Positions 1 through 9,870 of a stretch of 64,000 nucleotides of DNA are shown here, piece by piece. Position 1 is the first letter of the stretch. Each line of letters starts with the position of its first letter. Both the position numbers and the translations under genes were made by a program. Source of the stretch: Gammaproteobacteria bacterium (GTDB lineage: Bacteria > Gemmatimonadota > Gemmatimonadetes > Longimicrobiales > Gaopeijiaceae); assembly GCA_028820325.1 (NCBI GenBank), contig JAPPJO010000088.1, forward strand, positions 62,001-126,000, written 5' to 3'. The notes beneath the pieces were generated by a model. The model was given only the letters and a program-made list of their open reading frames with translations. It searched no databases and was not told the DNA's origin.

Positions 1-351
1 TTCCTCGCGCAACTCCGACAACTGCGCCTCCTTCTCCGGCGTCGGGGTGCTGGAACGGGCGCTGAACGGAATCGGGTCCGTCGCCCGCAACGCCTCCCGG
101 CGCACGAGGTTGTTCGACCGGTTTCTCACGATCGTCATCAGCCAGCCCCCGAACCTGGCGGGGCTCCGACAATCGTCGAGACGTTCGAGGGCGACCAGGA
201 AAGCTTCCTGGGCCGCGTCCTCCGCGTCTTCCGGCCGGCCGATCACGGAGAGAGCCACCAGAAATGCCGCCCTGCGATAGCGGGTTACGAGTTGCCCGAA
301 GGCATCCCCGTCCCCCGACCGGGCCAGTGCAACCAGCGTCGCGTCATCCAA
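1..351 (-). CDS. ECF-type RNA polymerase sigma factor, N-terminal part (3' end outside window)
   Basis: The 117 visible residues are the N-terminal half of an extracytoplasmic-function sigma factor (sigma-70 region 2), which directs RNA polymerase to a small regulon. Region 2 hallmarks are visible: a YRRAAFLVAL helix, the acidic stretch GRPEDAEDAAQEAFLVALER, and FGGWLMTIVRNRSNN, corresponding to the core-binding and -10 recognition helices. The only usable start is TTG at 351, because an in-frame TGA lies four codons upstream. A GAGG box sits about 10 bases ahead of that TTG. The gene runs off the left edge, so region 4 and any linked anti-sigma gene are not seen. It follows the proline-rich gene on the same strand after a gap of about 70 bases. 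Confidence 0.8.
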   Translation of the reverse strand, partial: MDDATLVALARSGDGDAFGQLVTRYRRAAFLVALSVIGRPEDAEDAAQEAFLVALERLDDCRSPARFGGWLMTIVRNRSNNLVRREALRATDPIPFSARSSTPTPEKEAQLSELREE

Positions 352-422
352 GTGATCGTCGCCTCAACGAGAATGACACGTGGACATCGAACGTTGTTGA
401 ATGGCTGGCAGCCCACGGACTG

Positions 423-1133
423 CTAGCGCCGACGTCGTAGCCGGCTTCGGCGTTTCCGCCTGGTCTTGCCGGACCGGGGCCACTCGCGGGTGGCCTCCGC
501 CAGCAGCGCCTGCCATTCGTCGGGGAAGAGTCCCCCAAGATCCCGGGCGGCCGTCAGAAACTCGCCGCGCGGCTTCTCCGCCTCGTTCCCGGCGCGAAAG
601 AACCGCACCAGCATGAGCGCGGCGCCCGAATCGGCGATGACGCCGCTTCGCGCGGTCCCCGCCACGCGCGCGATCCAGGCCGTTCCCTCGGCGTCGGAGA
701 ATCCCCACTCGATTGACGCAGGTGCCGACCGGACGGTTGCTTCTTCAGGAGGCTCGCCACGACGCGAGGGACGCCCGCGTGCCGGCGCGGCCGGCCGAGG
801 CGTGCCGCGCGCGGGCTTCAGGCGAGCCGGGGGAGGTGGCGACCCGGACGCGGGTGGCGGCGGGGCTCCGGAGCGCTCGGGCGGCGGAGCCGGCGGTCGC
901 GCGGACGGCGGCGAGGAAGGGCGGGCGGACGGAGGCGGCTTCTGACGGGCCGGAGAGGCGGGCGCCCCGGGGGGCGCTGGTCGAGGCGGGTCCGGCCGGT
1001 CCGCGGGCGGAGGGGCGGGACGGGCGGGAGGTGGAATCCCGGGTCGAGCCGGTGAGGATGACGGCGGTTCGGCGGACGGAGGGCGGTCCGGCCCGGCGCC
1101 GCCGGGCCCGTCCGGTGGCGACGGCGGTTTCAC
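423..1133 (-). CDS. Proline-rich protein of unknown function with a conserved-looking C-terminal domain
   Basis: Unrecognised 236-residue protein. Roughly residues 1-135 are a low-complexity Pro/Ala/Arg/Ser segment encoded by DNA far above the window's average GC. The last 95 residues look folded, starting near SIEWGFSDAEGTAWIARVAG and including a segment LGGLFPDEWQALLAEAT, followed by a basic Arg/Lys tail. The GTG start at 1133 is chosen because it overlaps the HNH gene's TGA in a GTGA arrangement, suggesting translational coupling. The C-terminal domain could be a small ligand- or nucleic-acid-binding module, but no family is recognised. Calling is complicated because opposite-strand frames are also open in this GC-rich DNA. 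Confidence 0.55.
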   Translation of the reverse strand: MKPPSPPDGPGGAGPDRPPSAEPPSSSPARPGIPPPARPAPPPADRPDPPRPAPPGAPASPARQKPPPSARPSSPPSARPPAPPPERSGAPPPPASGSPPPPARLKPARGTPRPAAPARGRPSRRGEPPEEATVRSAPASIEWGFSDAEGTAWIARVAGTARSGVIADSGAALMLVRFFRAGNEAEKPRGEFLTAARDLGGLFPDEWQALLAEATREWPRSGKTRRKRRSRLRRRR

Positions 1134-1705
1134 GCGCTGCCGGTCGACCGCACGGTCGACAGGGAGAGCGCCTTCAGGACCTCGTCTCCGTAGAACATGC
1201 GCACGTACTTGGCCTGAACCGGGGTAACGCTGCGCACAGCCCAGACCAGATGGACGTGGTTGGGCTCGGCGGGGATGGAGAGCAGACGCATGCCGGCCTC
1301 CGCGGGCGTCTTGTTGCCCTTGCGGTTGTTGCAGGGCGAGCACGCCGAAACCACGTTCGTCCACTGATTGCTCCCGCCACGGGAGATCGGCAGGATATGG
1401 TCGCGGGTCAGGAACTCGCGCGGCCGCAACCGATCGCGGTGGCGGCCGCAGTACTGACAGCAATAGTCGTCGCGCGCGAACATGAAGGTGTTGGTGACCT
1501 GCCGGCGGAAGCGCCGCGGCACGTGCACGAAGCGTACGAGGCGGATGACCGCGGGGAACGGGATGTTGCGGTGCTCCGAGCGGAACGCGCGCGCGTCTTC
1601 CGCCTCGAGGATCTCCGCCTTCGCGTCCAGCACCAGGCGCACTGCGCGCCGCGCGGGGACGATGGTCAGTGGCTCGTAGGAGGCGTTCAGCGCGAGGCAG
1701 CTCAT
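1130..1705 (-). CDS. HNH endonuclease family protein
   Basis: A 191-residue HNH nuclease, the common 5-methylcytosine-restriction-like (McrA-like) stand-alone type. The core is clear: a zinc knuckle formed by CQYC (C83, C86) and CSPC (C122, C125), with the catalytic TRDHILPISRGG segment (H103) and WTNVVSACSPCNNRKGNK supplying the Asn residues. Upstream residues 1-70 (LNASYEPLTIVPARRAV) match the N-terminal extension typical of this family. ATG at 1705 is preferred over upstream in-frame codons because the family usually starts at this LNASYEPL block. Such proteins nick or cleave DNA; the cellular substrate of this subgroup is not established. It is coupled to the downstream proline-rich gene and follows priA after about 220 bases without a recognised gene. 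Confidence 0.85.
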   Translation of the reverse strand: MSCLALNASYEPLTIVPARRAVRLVLDAKAEILEAEDARAFRSEHRNIPFPAVIRLVRFVHVPRRFRRQVTNTFMFARDDYCCQYCGRHRDRLRPREFLTRDHILPISRGGSNQWTNVVSACSPCNNRKGNKTPAEAGMRLLSIPAEPNHVHLVWAVRSVTPVQAKYVRMFYGDEVLKALSLSTVRSTGSA

Positions 1706-1925
1706 CGCGAATCCGGGGTTGCGGGACCTTCCCTGACCGCCGCCGGCCCGGCTCCGGCGTTTCCCGGGACGCGGCCGGCTACCTGACTGCGCAGGTGGCG
1801 GATGACGGCCCACTCCCACGGCCGGACCGATCAGCGCCGCAAACTATCGGGGATCGGGAGGCGGAGCAACTGCGGCATGAGCCGCCGGGCCCGCCTGCGC
1901 GCGAATCGTCGGCGCAGCGCTTCTG

Positions 1926-4202
1926 CTACAACAGCGCCATCGGATCGCGGTCGATCAGAACCCGCGCGTCGGAGGGGGGACGGAAGCCCGTCGAGAAGGC
2001 TCGGGTGAGCGTTCCCAGGGCGCGCGCGGACGGGCTGCGCAGCAGGAAGTGCCAGCGCCACCGGCTCTGCAGGCGCTCGATGGGCGCGGGAGCCGGGCCG
2101 GTGAGTTCGACCCGTGTGCCGCGCAGCCGGCGCTCCACCCAGGTGGCCGCCTCCTCGGCCGCGGTCGCGGCGGTGTCGGGATCGGGGCTGGTCACGATCA
2201 CGTTGACCAGGCGCGCGTGCGGCGGATAGCCGGGTCCCGTGCGTTCGGTCAGCTCGCGCTCGGCGAACGCTTCGTAGTCGTGTTCGCGCGCCGTCCTGAT
2301 GGCATAGTGGCCGGGCATGCGGGTCTGGATCACGACATCGCCGCCCAGGGTGCCCCGCCCCGCCCGGCCCGCAACCTGGCTCAGCAGCTGGAAGGTCCGC
2401 TCGCTGGCGCGGAAGTCCGGCAGGTGCAGGCCGACATCGGCATCCACCACCCCGACCAGCGTCACACGCGGGTAGTCGAGGCCCTTGGCGATCATCTGCG
2501 TCCCGAGCAGGATGTCGACCTCGCCGCGGCCCACGCGCCCCAGGATCTCGCTGTGCGCCCACTTGCGCGCGGTCGTGTCCACGTCCATGCGCGCGACCCG
2601 GGCCCGGGGGAAGGACTCGGTTACGACGCGCTCCACCTGCTCGGTGCCGAGGCCCCGGCGTGAGAGCGCGCGGGATTCGCAGCGGCGGCAGCGGTCGGGC
2701 ACGCGCTCCTCGTAGCGGCAGTGATGGCAAAGCAGCCGCCCGGTGGCGCGGTGGAAGGTGAGCGAGACCGAGCAGTCCGCGCATACCGGCACCTCCCCGC
2801 ATTCCCGGCACTGGAAGAAGTTCGAGTACCCGCGGCGGTTGAGCAGCAGAATTGACTGCTCGCCGCGTTCCAGGCGGAGGCCGATGGCGCCGGTCAGCTC
2901 GGGCGAGAGCACGGTGCGCCCGGTGGTCGAGGCGCGCGCGGGCCGGCCGCCGTTGCGCGGGTTCGAGGCGGATGCGGAAGGGGGTTCGCGAAGATCCACG
3001 ACGCGCACGGGGGGCAGCGAGCCCCCGGTGGCACGCTCGGGAAGCCGCAGCAGCTCGAACTTGCCGCCGATCTGGTTCGACCAGCTCTCGAGCGACGGGG
3101 TCGCGCTGCCCAGCAGGCACAACGCGCCATCCTGGCGGGCACGCATGATGGCCACGTCGCGGGCATGGTACCTGGGGGCGTCGGACTGCTTGTAGCTGCC
3201 TTCGTGCTCCTCATCCACGATGATGGCGCCCAGGTGGGGGACGGGCGCGAAGATGGCCGAGCGGGCGCCGATGGCGATGCGACGGACCCCCGAGCGCAGT
3301 TGTCGCCAGGCGTCGTAGCGCTCCCCGTCGGAGAGCCCCGAATGAAGCACCGCGACGCGGTCGCCGAAGTGCGCGCGAAAGCGGGTCACGGTCTGGGGCG
3401 TGAGCGAGATCTCCGGCACGAGCACGATGGCCGACCGGGCGCGCGCGTCCACGACCTCCTTCAGGAACTCGATGTAGACCAGGGTCTTGCCGGACGCGGT
3501 GACGCCGTGGAGCAGGACGGGTCGCGGCGCCGGAGCGTCCAGCGCGGACAGGAGCCGCCTCAGCGCGGCCGCCTGGGCGGGATTGGGCGTCAGGTCGGGA
3601 GGCGGCTCCGGACCGGTGGACGCGAACGGGTCGCGTACGACCTCCTGGTCGCGGACCTCGACGATGCCCTTCTTCTCCAGAGCCTTCACCACGCCCCGGC
3701 CGATGCCCTGGTCGAGGAGCGAGGCGAGCGCCATCGATCCGGCGGCGCGCTCCAGAAACTCGTAGGCGGCCTTCTGGCGCGGGGCGCGCGCGAAAGCGTC
3801 GTCCCGCTCGGCGAGCGACTCCAGCCAGCGCGCGATGTGCGCGACCTTCCGGGTGCGCGCCATCGTCCCCGGCCCCCGGCCCGTCCCACAGAGCAGCGAG
3901 GGGAGGGCCGCGCGCAGGACGAGCCCCAGCGGAGCGATGTAGTACGCGGCCATCCAGCGGGCGAGCTCGAGGAGCCCCGGCGGCAGCGACGGCTCCTCTT
4001 CGAGAATTTTCGAGATGCGGCGCAGGCGCAGCTTCCCGGACCCGGGGCGTCCCGGACCGACCACCCATCCGACCCGCTTGGCCCTGTGGAAGGGCACCAG
4101 CACGCGGGTGCCCGGCGCCGGCCGCGGCCCGTCCGGAGCGAGGGCGTATGTGAAGGTCTGGTCGACGGGAAGCGGGAGCGCGACTTCGACGCGGGACGGC
4201 AC
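1926..4202 (-). CDS. priA: Primosomal protein N' (replication restart helicase PriA)
   Basis: PriA recognises stalled or repaired forks and reloads the replisome. The 758-residue protein has the expected order: a 3'-DNA-binding domain (about 1-105), a superfamily 2 helicase with Walker A GVTASGKT (233-240) and DEEH box (330-333), a GSATPS motif III, and the PriA zinc module with eight cysteines at about 465, 468, 474, 477, 492, 495, 505 and 508. These cysteines are inserted between the helicase lobes. Helicase motifs V and VI (LGTQMIAKGLDYP; QVAGRAGRG) follow. Length is normal for the family. Start ATG at 4202 lies 31 bases after the M24 peptidase stop, consistent with co-transcription. It is on the minus strand within a long housekeeping run. 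Confidence 0.97.
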   Translation of the reverse strand: MPSRVEVALPLPVDQTFTYALAPDGPRPAPGTRVLVPFHRAKRVGWVVGPGRPGSGKLRLRRISKILEEEPSLPPGLLELARWMAAYYIAPLGLVLRAALPSLLCGTGRGPGTMARTRKVAHIARWLESLAERDDAFARAPRQKAAYEFLERAAGSMALASLLDQGIGRGVVKALEKKGIVEVRDQEVVRDPFASTGPEPPPDLTPNPAQAAALRRLLSALDAPAPRPVLLHGVTASGKTLVYIEFLKEVVDARARSAIVLVPEISLTPQTVTRFRAHFGDRVAVLHSGLSDGERYDAWRQLRSGVRRIAIGARSAIFAPVPHLGAIIVDEEHEGSYKQSDAPRYHARDVAIMRARQDGALCLLGSATPSLESWSNQIGGKFELLRLPERATGGSLPPVRVVDLREPPSASASNPRNGGRPARASTTGRTVLSPELTGAIGLRLERGEQSILLLNRRGYSNFFQCRECGEVPVCADCSVSLTFHRATGRLLCHHCRYEERVPDRCRRCESRALSRRGLGTEQVERVVTESFPRARVARMDVDTTARKWAHSEILGRVGRGEVDILLGTQMIAKGLDYPRVTLVGVVDADVGLHLPDFRASERTFQLLSQVAGRAGRGTLGGDVVIQTRMPGHYAIRTAREHDYEAFAERELTERTGPGYPPHARLVNVIVTSPDPDTAATAAEEAATWVERRLRGTRVELTGPAPAPIERLQSRWRWHFLLRSPSARALGTLTRAFSTGFRPPSDARVLIDRDPMALL

Positions 4203-4233
4203 TACCGGCGGCGCGCGGAGCCGTTTCGGCCCG

Positions 4234-5430
4234 TCAGCGGTCGAGCAGGAGGAAGACCTCCTCCTGGGGATCGGGCGTGGTCACCTCGGGTCCATCCTCG
4301 CCGAGATGAACGTCCACTTCGCTGCGCACACCGATGTCGTCGGGCACGTAGATGCCCGGTTCAATGGAGAAGCCGATCCCCGGGAGCAGCAGGCGGGTGT
4401 CGCGCGTCTCCAGATTGTCGATGTTGGGGCCGCTGCCGTGGAGATCGACGTCGATGGAGTGCCCGGTGCGGTGTACGAAATGGCGCCCGTATCCGCGTGT
4501 GCGGATGAGCTGGCGGCAGACGTCGTCCACCTCGTAGCCGCACACCTCGTCGCCCGCGGCCGTGCGTTCGCGCAGAAACTCGATCGCGGCGTCGCGGGCA
4601 TCGCGCACCGCCTCCCAGATCTTGCGCGTGCGGCGCGGGAGCCTGGCGCCCAGGTAGCCCATCCAGGTCTGGTCGGCGGGGATGTCTTCGGCCGTCGGCT
4701 TGCCCCACAGGTCGATGAGCAGGAGATCGCCGCGCCGGATCGGCTCGCCCTGGCCCACGGGCGCGTAGTGGGGGTCGGCGGCGCGCGGGCCGATGGCGAC
4801 GATGCAGTCGACCTCCTCGGTGAGGCCGCCGGCGCCCAGGCGGGCGCGGATCCAGTCCGAGAGCGCGCCCTCGGTGGTGGGCTCCCCGGCCTCCACGGCG
4901 GCGGCGGCGCGCTCGAAAGCCTCGCGCGCGACGCGGGCCGTCACCGTGGCGGAGTGGCGGTGGGTGGCCAGCTGCCCGGCCGTCCATCGCGAATGAAAGA
5001 GCGACACCAGATCGCCCGAGCTTACCGCATCCACACCCACGGCCCGAAGCAGCTCCATCATCCCCCCGGGGACCCGGTCCAGGTACGGGATGGCCGAGCC
5101 CGGGGAGGTTTCGATGGCGAGCCGCGGGCGGCCGCGCACCAGATCGGCGAGCGCCGACTCCATCTCGCGCCACGACGAATAGACGCGCTTGCGCCAGGGC
5201 CAGTGCCGCCACGACGAGCCCTCGATGGCGTGAATCAGCGCCACCGGATCGCCGCGGTCGGGGACGAGCGTGAAGGAGCGGCGCGTGTTCCAGCCAAGGC
5301 CGACCATGGAGGCCGCGATGGGGTTCTGGCCGTGGAACTCGAAGAGCAGCCAGCCGTGCAGCCTCATGTCGGCGAGCGCCGCCTGCACCTGTTCGACGCC
5401 CTCGCGGGTCAGAAGGGGGCTGTCGGCCAA
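4234..5430 (-). CDS. M24 family metallopeptidase (Xaa-Pro aminopeptidase-like)
   Basis: A 398-residue cytosolic protein with the pita-bread fold of creatinase and Xaa-Pro aminopeptidases, expected to use two divalent metals to cleave or process N-terminal X-Pro substrates. An N-terminal creatinase-like domain (about 1-150) precedes the catalytic domain. All five expected metal ligands appear present: Asp in LLLIDLWGK, Asp in PADQTW, His in RTGHSIDVDLHG, Glu in FSIEPGIY and Glu in VRSEVDVHL. The HGSGPNIDN block is typical of bacterial M24B relatives. No signal peptide is seen. It lies between the deacetylase-family gene and priA. The exact substrate cannot be read from sequence. Confidence 0.9.
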   Translation of the reverse strand: MADSPLLTREGVEQVQAALADMRLHGWLLFEFHGQNPIAASMVGLGWNTRRSFTLVPDRGDPVALIHAIEGSSWRHWPWRKRVYSSWREMESALADLVRGRPRLAIETSPGSAIPYLDRVPGGMMELLRAVGVDAVSSGDLVSLFHSRWTAGQLATHRHSATVTARVAREAFERAAAAVEAGEPTTEGALSDWIRARLGAGGLTEEVDCIVAIGPRAADPHYAPVGQGEPIRRGDLLLIDLWGKPTAEDIPADQTWMGYLGARLPRRTRKIWEAVRDARDAAIEFLRERTAAGDEVCGYEVDDVCRQLIRTRGYGRHFVHRTGHSIDVDLHGSGPNIDNLETRDTRLLLPGIGFSIEPGIYVPDDIGVRSEVDVHLGEDGPEVTTPDPQEEVFLLLDR

Positions 5431-5557
5431 GGGGTCCTCCCGTCGGGGGGTGAGCTGAGGCGCGGATATCCTCCCGCGGGGGATGACGTCCGGCCGGGTT
5501 CTGCGGGCCGCGAATAGTAGGAGCCGCCCGCAAGCGATTCAACAAGAGCAGGCGGCA

Positions 5558-6535
5558 TCATCGCATTTCCAGGCCCGCCAACCCCTGAATAACCGCGACC
5601 GCCCCATCTCCCGTGCGTACCGGGTCGTAGCCTCCCTCGAGCAGCGCCACGACCCGGCCGCCGGCGTGCTCGGCGGCCAGATCCATGACCCGCCGCGTCA
5701 TATGGTGGAAATCCTCGGGCTCGAGCAGCATGCCGCCCAGCGGATCGCCGGCCATGGCGTCAAAGCCAGACGAGATCAGGACGAAGTCGGGCACGAAGCC
5801 GGCCATGACCTTCGCCAGCGCCTCGTCGAACACCTCGCACCAGGTCGCCCGGGCGGTGCCTGCGCGGAGGGGCAGGTTGAGCGTGGCGCCCAGGCCGGCC
5901 CCGCTGCCCCGCTCGTGGAAGGCGCCCGTGCCCGGGTAGTGGGGAGACTGGTGCAGCGACAGGTAGAAGACCGTCGCGTCCTCGTAGAAGATGTCCTGGG
6001 TGCCGTTGCCGTGGTGGACGTCCCAGTCGACGATCAGCACCCGCTCGGCCAGCCCGCGGGCCTGCAGGTGGCGGGCCGCGACGGCCACGTGGTTGAACAG
6101 GCAGAAGCCCATGGCGCGGTCCGCGGTGGCGTGATGGCCGGGCGGGCGGCTGGCCACGAAGGCGGCCCGGGCCATGCCGGTGGCGACCGCCTCGGCCGCC
6201 GCGATCGCCGCGCCTGCACTCCCGGTCGCCGCACCCCATGAGGCGGGCGAGACCACCGTGTCCGGGTCCAGCCGCACCAGCCCCTCCTCGCGCGAGCGCG
6301 CCACCGCCCGCCGGACCCGTTCCACGTGGTCGCGGGTGTGCACGCGGAGCAGCTCCTCCTCGGTGGCAGGGCGCGCGTCGCGCTGTTCCACCCGGTCGTG
6401 GAGGGTGAGCAGGCTGCGGCCCACCGTCGACGCCAGGGCGCGCAGGCGGCCCTGATGCTCGGGGTGGCCCCACCCGGTGTCGTGCAGAGGGGCGTCGGGA
6501 TGCAGGTAGAAGGCGGTGGGTGGTCCGTCCGCCAT
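5558..6535 (-). CDS. Histone deacetylase family protein (acetoin utilization/acetylpolyamine amidohydrolase-like)
   Basis: A 325-residue zinc-dependent amidohydrolase of the arginase/deacetylase fold, expected to remove acetyl groups from lysine or small amines. Diagnostic motifs are intact: RPPGHHAT (catalytic His pair, about residue 132), DWDVHHGNGTQ (zinc Asp and His), LSLHQSPHYPGTG, GFDAMAGDPLG (second zinc Asp) and the C-terminal LEGGYD. The start at 6535 is used instead of the much longer open frame running through carB, because ATG here overlaps the carB stop as TGATG and the family begins at this point. The tight link to carB suggests co-expression rather than shared chemistry. Bacterial relatives act on acetyl-CoA synthetase, polyamines or unknown targets. 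Confidence 0.92.
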   Translation of the reverse strand: MADGPPTAFYLHPDAPLHDTGWGHPEHQGRLRALASTVGRSLLTLHDRVEQRDARPATEEELLRVHTRDHVERVRRAVARSREEGLVRLDPDTVVSPASWGAATGSAGAAIAAAEAVATGMARAAFVASRPPGHHATADRAMGFCLFNHVAVAARHLQARGLAERVLIVDWDVHHGNGTQDIFYEDATVFYLSLHQSPHYPGTGAFHERGSGAGLGATLNLPLRAGTARATWCEVFDEALAKVMAGFVPDFVLISSGFDAMAGDPLGGMLLEPEDFHHMTRRVMDLAAEHAGGRVVALLEGGYDPVRTGDGAVAVIQGLAGLEMR

Positions 6536-9500
6536 CAGCCGGCCGCGTCCTGACCGGCCGCGACCAGGTCGGCGGACGCGGCGGGCGGTGGCGCTGTCCG
6601 GTTGCCGTTGCCGGATGGCGCCAGGCGGTCCTGCAGGCTCCTCACCTCCGGTGCGCGCGACCGCAGCGCGATCACCGCGTCGCACGCCGCCGTCATCGCC
6701 GACATGGTGGTGAGGTACGGAACGCCGTTGGTGATGGCGGCCCGCCGCATCCTGAAGTCGTCGTACTGCGACTTCTTGCCCAGGGGGGTGTTCACCAGCA
6801 ACTGGGCCCTGCCGCTCACGATCATGTCCACGATGTCGGGGCGGCCTTCGTTCACCTTGAAGATCCGCTCGGCGGGCACGCCCAGCCGGTTCAGGTACGC
6901 GCAGGTGCCCGCGGTGGCCAGGATGCGGAATCCCAGGTCGTGGAAGCGGCGAGCAAGCGGGGTCACGGTCGGCTTGTCGGAGTCGTTGACGGTGATGATC
7001 ACCGTGCCGCCGCCCTCGGGCAGATGGTTGCCGGCAGAGGTCTGCGCCTTGGCGAAGGCCATCCCGAACGAGTCGTCGAAGCCCATCACCTCTCCGGTCG
7101 AGCGCATCTCCGGCCCGAGCAGGACATCGACGTCGAAGCGGTTGAAGGGGAACACGGCCTCCTTCACCGCCACCCCGGGAACCGAAGGCTCTCCGGGCAC
7201 GTTCAGGTCGGCGAGCCGCTCGCCCGCCATCACGCGCGCAGCCAGGCGCGCCAGCGGGACCCCGGTGGCCTTCCCCACGAACGGCACCGTGCGCGAAGCG
7301 CGCGGGTTCACCTCCAGCACGTAGACCCGCCCGTCGCGGATGGCGTACTGCACGTTCATGACCCCGATCACGCCCAGCTCCAGCGCGAAGCGCCGGGTGA
7401 GCTCGCGCATCTCCTCGAGCTCGGCGCCTGTCAGCAGGTACGGGGGCAGCACGCAGGCGGAATCCCCGGAGTGGATGCCGGCTTCCTCGATGTGCTGCAT
7501 GATGCCGCCGATCACGACGTCGGTGCCGTCCGAAAGCGCGTCCACGTCCGCCTCGAAGGCGTCCTCCAGGAAACGGTCGATCAGAACCGGGTGCTCCGGC
7601 GCCGCCTCCATCGCCCGGACGAAGTAGCTGCAGAGCGAGGCTTCGTCGTACACGATGTGCATCGCCCGTCCGCCAAGGACGTAGCTCGGCCGCACCAGCA
7701 CCGGGTAGCCCACCCGGCGCCCGACCTCCACCGCCTCCTCGACGCTGATGGCCACCCCGTTGGGCGGCACGGCCGCGCCGATCCGGCGGCACAGGCGCTC
7801 GAAGCGCTCGCGGTCCTCGGCCCGGTCGATGGCGTCGACCGGCGTGCCCAGGATGGGGGCGCCCGCCTCGGCCAGTCCCTTCGCCAGCGAGAGCGGGGTC
7901 TGGCCGCCCAACTGCACCACGACGCCGATCGGCTTCTCGCGCTCGACGATCTCCAGCACGTCCTCCAGCGTCAGCGGCTCGAAGTAGAGCTTGTCGGAGA
8001 CGTCGAAGTCGGTGGAGACGGTTTCCGGGTTGGAGTTGACCATGATGGTCTCGTAGCCGGCCTCGCGCAGCGCGAGCACCGCCTGGACGCAGCAGTAGTC
8101 GAACTCGATCCCCTGGCCGATGCGGTTCGGGCCGCTCCCGAGGATGAGGACCTTGTCGCGATCCGTCGGGTCGGACTCGTCCTCGTCCTCGTACGACGAG
8201 TAGTAGTAGGGCGTCGCGGCCGGGAACTCGCCCGCGCAGGTGTCCACCACGTTGTAGGTCGGCCGAATGCCCAGGGCGTGCCGGCGCGCCCGCACCTGCG
8301 CCTCGGTCTCGCCGCGAAGGGCGGCCAGCTGCCGGTCCGAGAAGCCGTCCCGCTTCATCGCCCGCAGATGGGCCGGCGTCACCCGGGTGACGCTCGCGTA
8401 TTCCTGCTCGTCTTCGATCACCTGCATCAACTGGTCGAGGAACCAGGGGTCGATGCCGGTGGCGCGATGGACATCGCCAAGGGTCAGGGGCGGCTCGGTT
8501 GCGGCCCCTTCCCCGCCCCGCAGCACCGCTTCGAGCGCACGCCTCAACTGGAACGGACGCTCCGCCGTGGGGATGCGCAGCGCCGCCAGCAGGCTCGCGC
8601 GGTCGTCGCTCTCCAGCCCGTCGTCGGCCAGAGACTTGCCCGCGGTCCATCCGGCACGCCCGACCTCCAGCCCCCGCAGCCCCTTCTGCCACGACGCCCG
8701 GAAGGTGCGCCCGATGGCCATGGTTTCGCCGACGGCCTGCATCTGCACCCCGAGCACGCCGTCCGTCTCCGGAAACTTCTCGAAGGCGAAGCGGGGGAAC
8801 TTGGTCACCACGTAGTCGAGCACCGGCTCGAAGGAGGCGGGCGTGGTGCGGGTGATGTCGTTGGGAAGCTCCGAGAGCACGAAGCCCACCGCGAGCTTGG
8901 CGCCCACGCGCGCGATGGGAAAACCGGTGGCCTTGGAGGCGAGCGCGGAGGAGCGCGAGACCCGCGGATTCATCTCCACCACGAGCAGTTCGCCATCCTC
9001 CGGATTCACCGCGAACTGAATGTTGCAGCCCCCGGCCTCGACGCCGATTTCGCGGATGACGGCGATGGCGGCGTCGCGCATCGTCTGGTATTCCACGTCG
9101 GCGAGAGTCTGGGCGGGAGCCACCGTGATCGAGTCGCCGGTGTGGATTCCCATCGGATCGAAGTTCTCGATCGAGCACACCACGATCACGTTGTCGGAGG
9201 CGTCGCGCACCACCTCCAGCTCGTACTCCTTCCACCCGATCACGCTGCGGTCGATGAGGACCTGGGTGATGGGCGAGGCGTCCAGCCCCCGTCGCACCAG
9301 GTCGTCGAACTCCTCGGCGTTGTAGGCGATGCCGCCGCCGGTGCCGCCCAGGGTGAAGCCGGGACGGATGATCGCCGGATAGCCGGTCCCGGCCACCAGG
9401 GCGCGCGCCTGCTCCATGGAACCGGCCACTCCGCCCGCGGGCACCTCCAGCCCGATGCGGCGCATGGCCAGCGTGAACTCCTCGCGGTCCTCGCACATGG

Positions 9501-9870
9501 AGATGGAGCGGGCGTTGGCGCCGATCAGCTCGACGCCGTAGCGCTCGAGCACGCCCGCCTGCTCCAGTTCCATCGCGATATTGATCGCGGTCTGGCCGCC
9601 CATGGTGGGGAGCAGCGCGTCGGGGCGCTCGCGCTCGATGACCCGCTCCACCCACTCGGCGGTGAGGGGCTCGATGTAGGTGCGGTCGGCCAGCTCCGGG
9701 TCGGTCATGATGGTCGCCGGATTGGAGTTGACCAGCACGACCCGGTAGCCCTCTTCCCTCAGCGCGCGGACCGCCTGCGTCCCGGAGTAGTCGAATTCGC
9801 AGGCCTGGCCGATGACGATCGGCCCGGATCCCAGGATGAGGATGTTTTCGAGGTCGGTCCGCTTAGGCAC
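6535..9870 (-). CDS. carB: Carbamoyl-phosphate synthase large subunit
   Basis: CarB combines ammonia (from CarA), bicarbonate and two ATP into carbamoyl phosphate for pyrimidine and arginine synthesis. The 1111-residue protein shows the internal duplication: two ATP-grasp halves each open with a dinucleotide-like loop ([20 protein letters not shown] near the start, then [20 protein letters not shown] near residue 565). A C-terminal MGS-like allosteric domain follows ([18 protein letters not shown]). The length is slightly above the usual 1,070, with a short Pro/Ala-rich tail. The start is GTG at 9870, overlapping the end of the 40-residue transporter subunit gene by 8 bases. No carA is present in the window. 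Confidence 0.97.
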   Translation of the reverse strand: MPKRTDLENILILGSGPIVIGQACEFDYSGTQAVRALREEGYRVVLVNSNPATIMTDPELADRTYIEPLTAEWVERVIERERPDALLPTMGGQTAINIAMELEQAGVLERYGVELIGANARSISMCEDREEFTLAMRRIGLEVPAGGVAGSMEQARALVAGTGYPAIIRPGFTLGGTGGGIAYNAEEFDDLVRRGLDASPITQVLIDRSVIGWKEYELEVVRDASDNVIVVCSIENFDPMGIHTGDSITVAPAQTLADVEYQTMRDAAIAVIREIGVEAGGCNIQFAVNPEDGELLVVEMNPRVSRSSALASKATGFPIARVGAKLAVGFVLSELPNDITRTTPASFEPVLDYVVTKFPRFAFEKFPETDGVLGVQMQAVGETMAIGRTFRASWQKGLRGLEVGRAGWTAGKSLADDGLESDDRASLLAALRIPTAERPFQLRRALEAVLRGGEGAATEPPLTLGDVHRATGIDPWFLDQLMQVIEDEQEYASVTRVTPAHLRAMKRDGFSDRQLAALRGETEAQVRARRHALGIRPTYNVVDTCAGEFPAATPYYYSSYEDEDESDPTDRDKVLILGSGPNRIGQGIEFDYCCVQAVLALREAGYETIMVNSNPETVSTDFDVSDKLYFEPLTLEDVLEIVEREKPIGVVVQLGGQTPLSLAKGLAEAGAPILGTPVDAIDRAEDRERFERLCRRIGAAVPPNGVAISVEEAVEVGRRVGYPVLVRPSYVLGGRAMHIVYDEASLCSYFVRAMEAAPEHPVLIDRFLEDAFEADVDALSDGTDVVIGGIMQHIEEAGIHSGDSACVLPPYLLTGAELEEMRELTRRFALELGVIGVMNVQYAIRDGRVYVLEVNPRASRTVPFVGKATGVPLARLAARVMAGERLADLNVPGEPSVPGVAVKEAVFPFNRFDVDVLLGPEMRSTGEVMGFDDSFGMAFAKAQTSAGNHLPEGGGTVIITVNDSDKPTVTPLARRFHDLGFRILATAGTCAYLNRLGVPAERIFKVNEGRPDIVDMIVSGRAQLLVNTPLGKKSQYDDFRMRRAAITNGVPYLTTMSAMTAACDAVIALRSRAPEVRSLQDRLAPSGNGNRTAPPPAASADLVAAGQDAAG

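Noticed and set aside
3165..4508. Plus-strand open frames antisense to priA and the M24 gene
   Set aside because: They overlap well-supported genes and show only low-complexity composition.
5558..9655. Very long minus-strand frame (1,365 codons) covering carB and the deacetylase gene
   Set aside because: Its upstream part is the shadow of carB in another frame, Arg/Gly/Pro-rich without domains. Only the last 325 codons are the real deacetylase-family gene, starting at 6,535.
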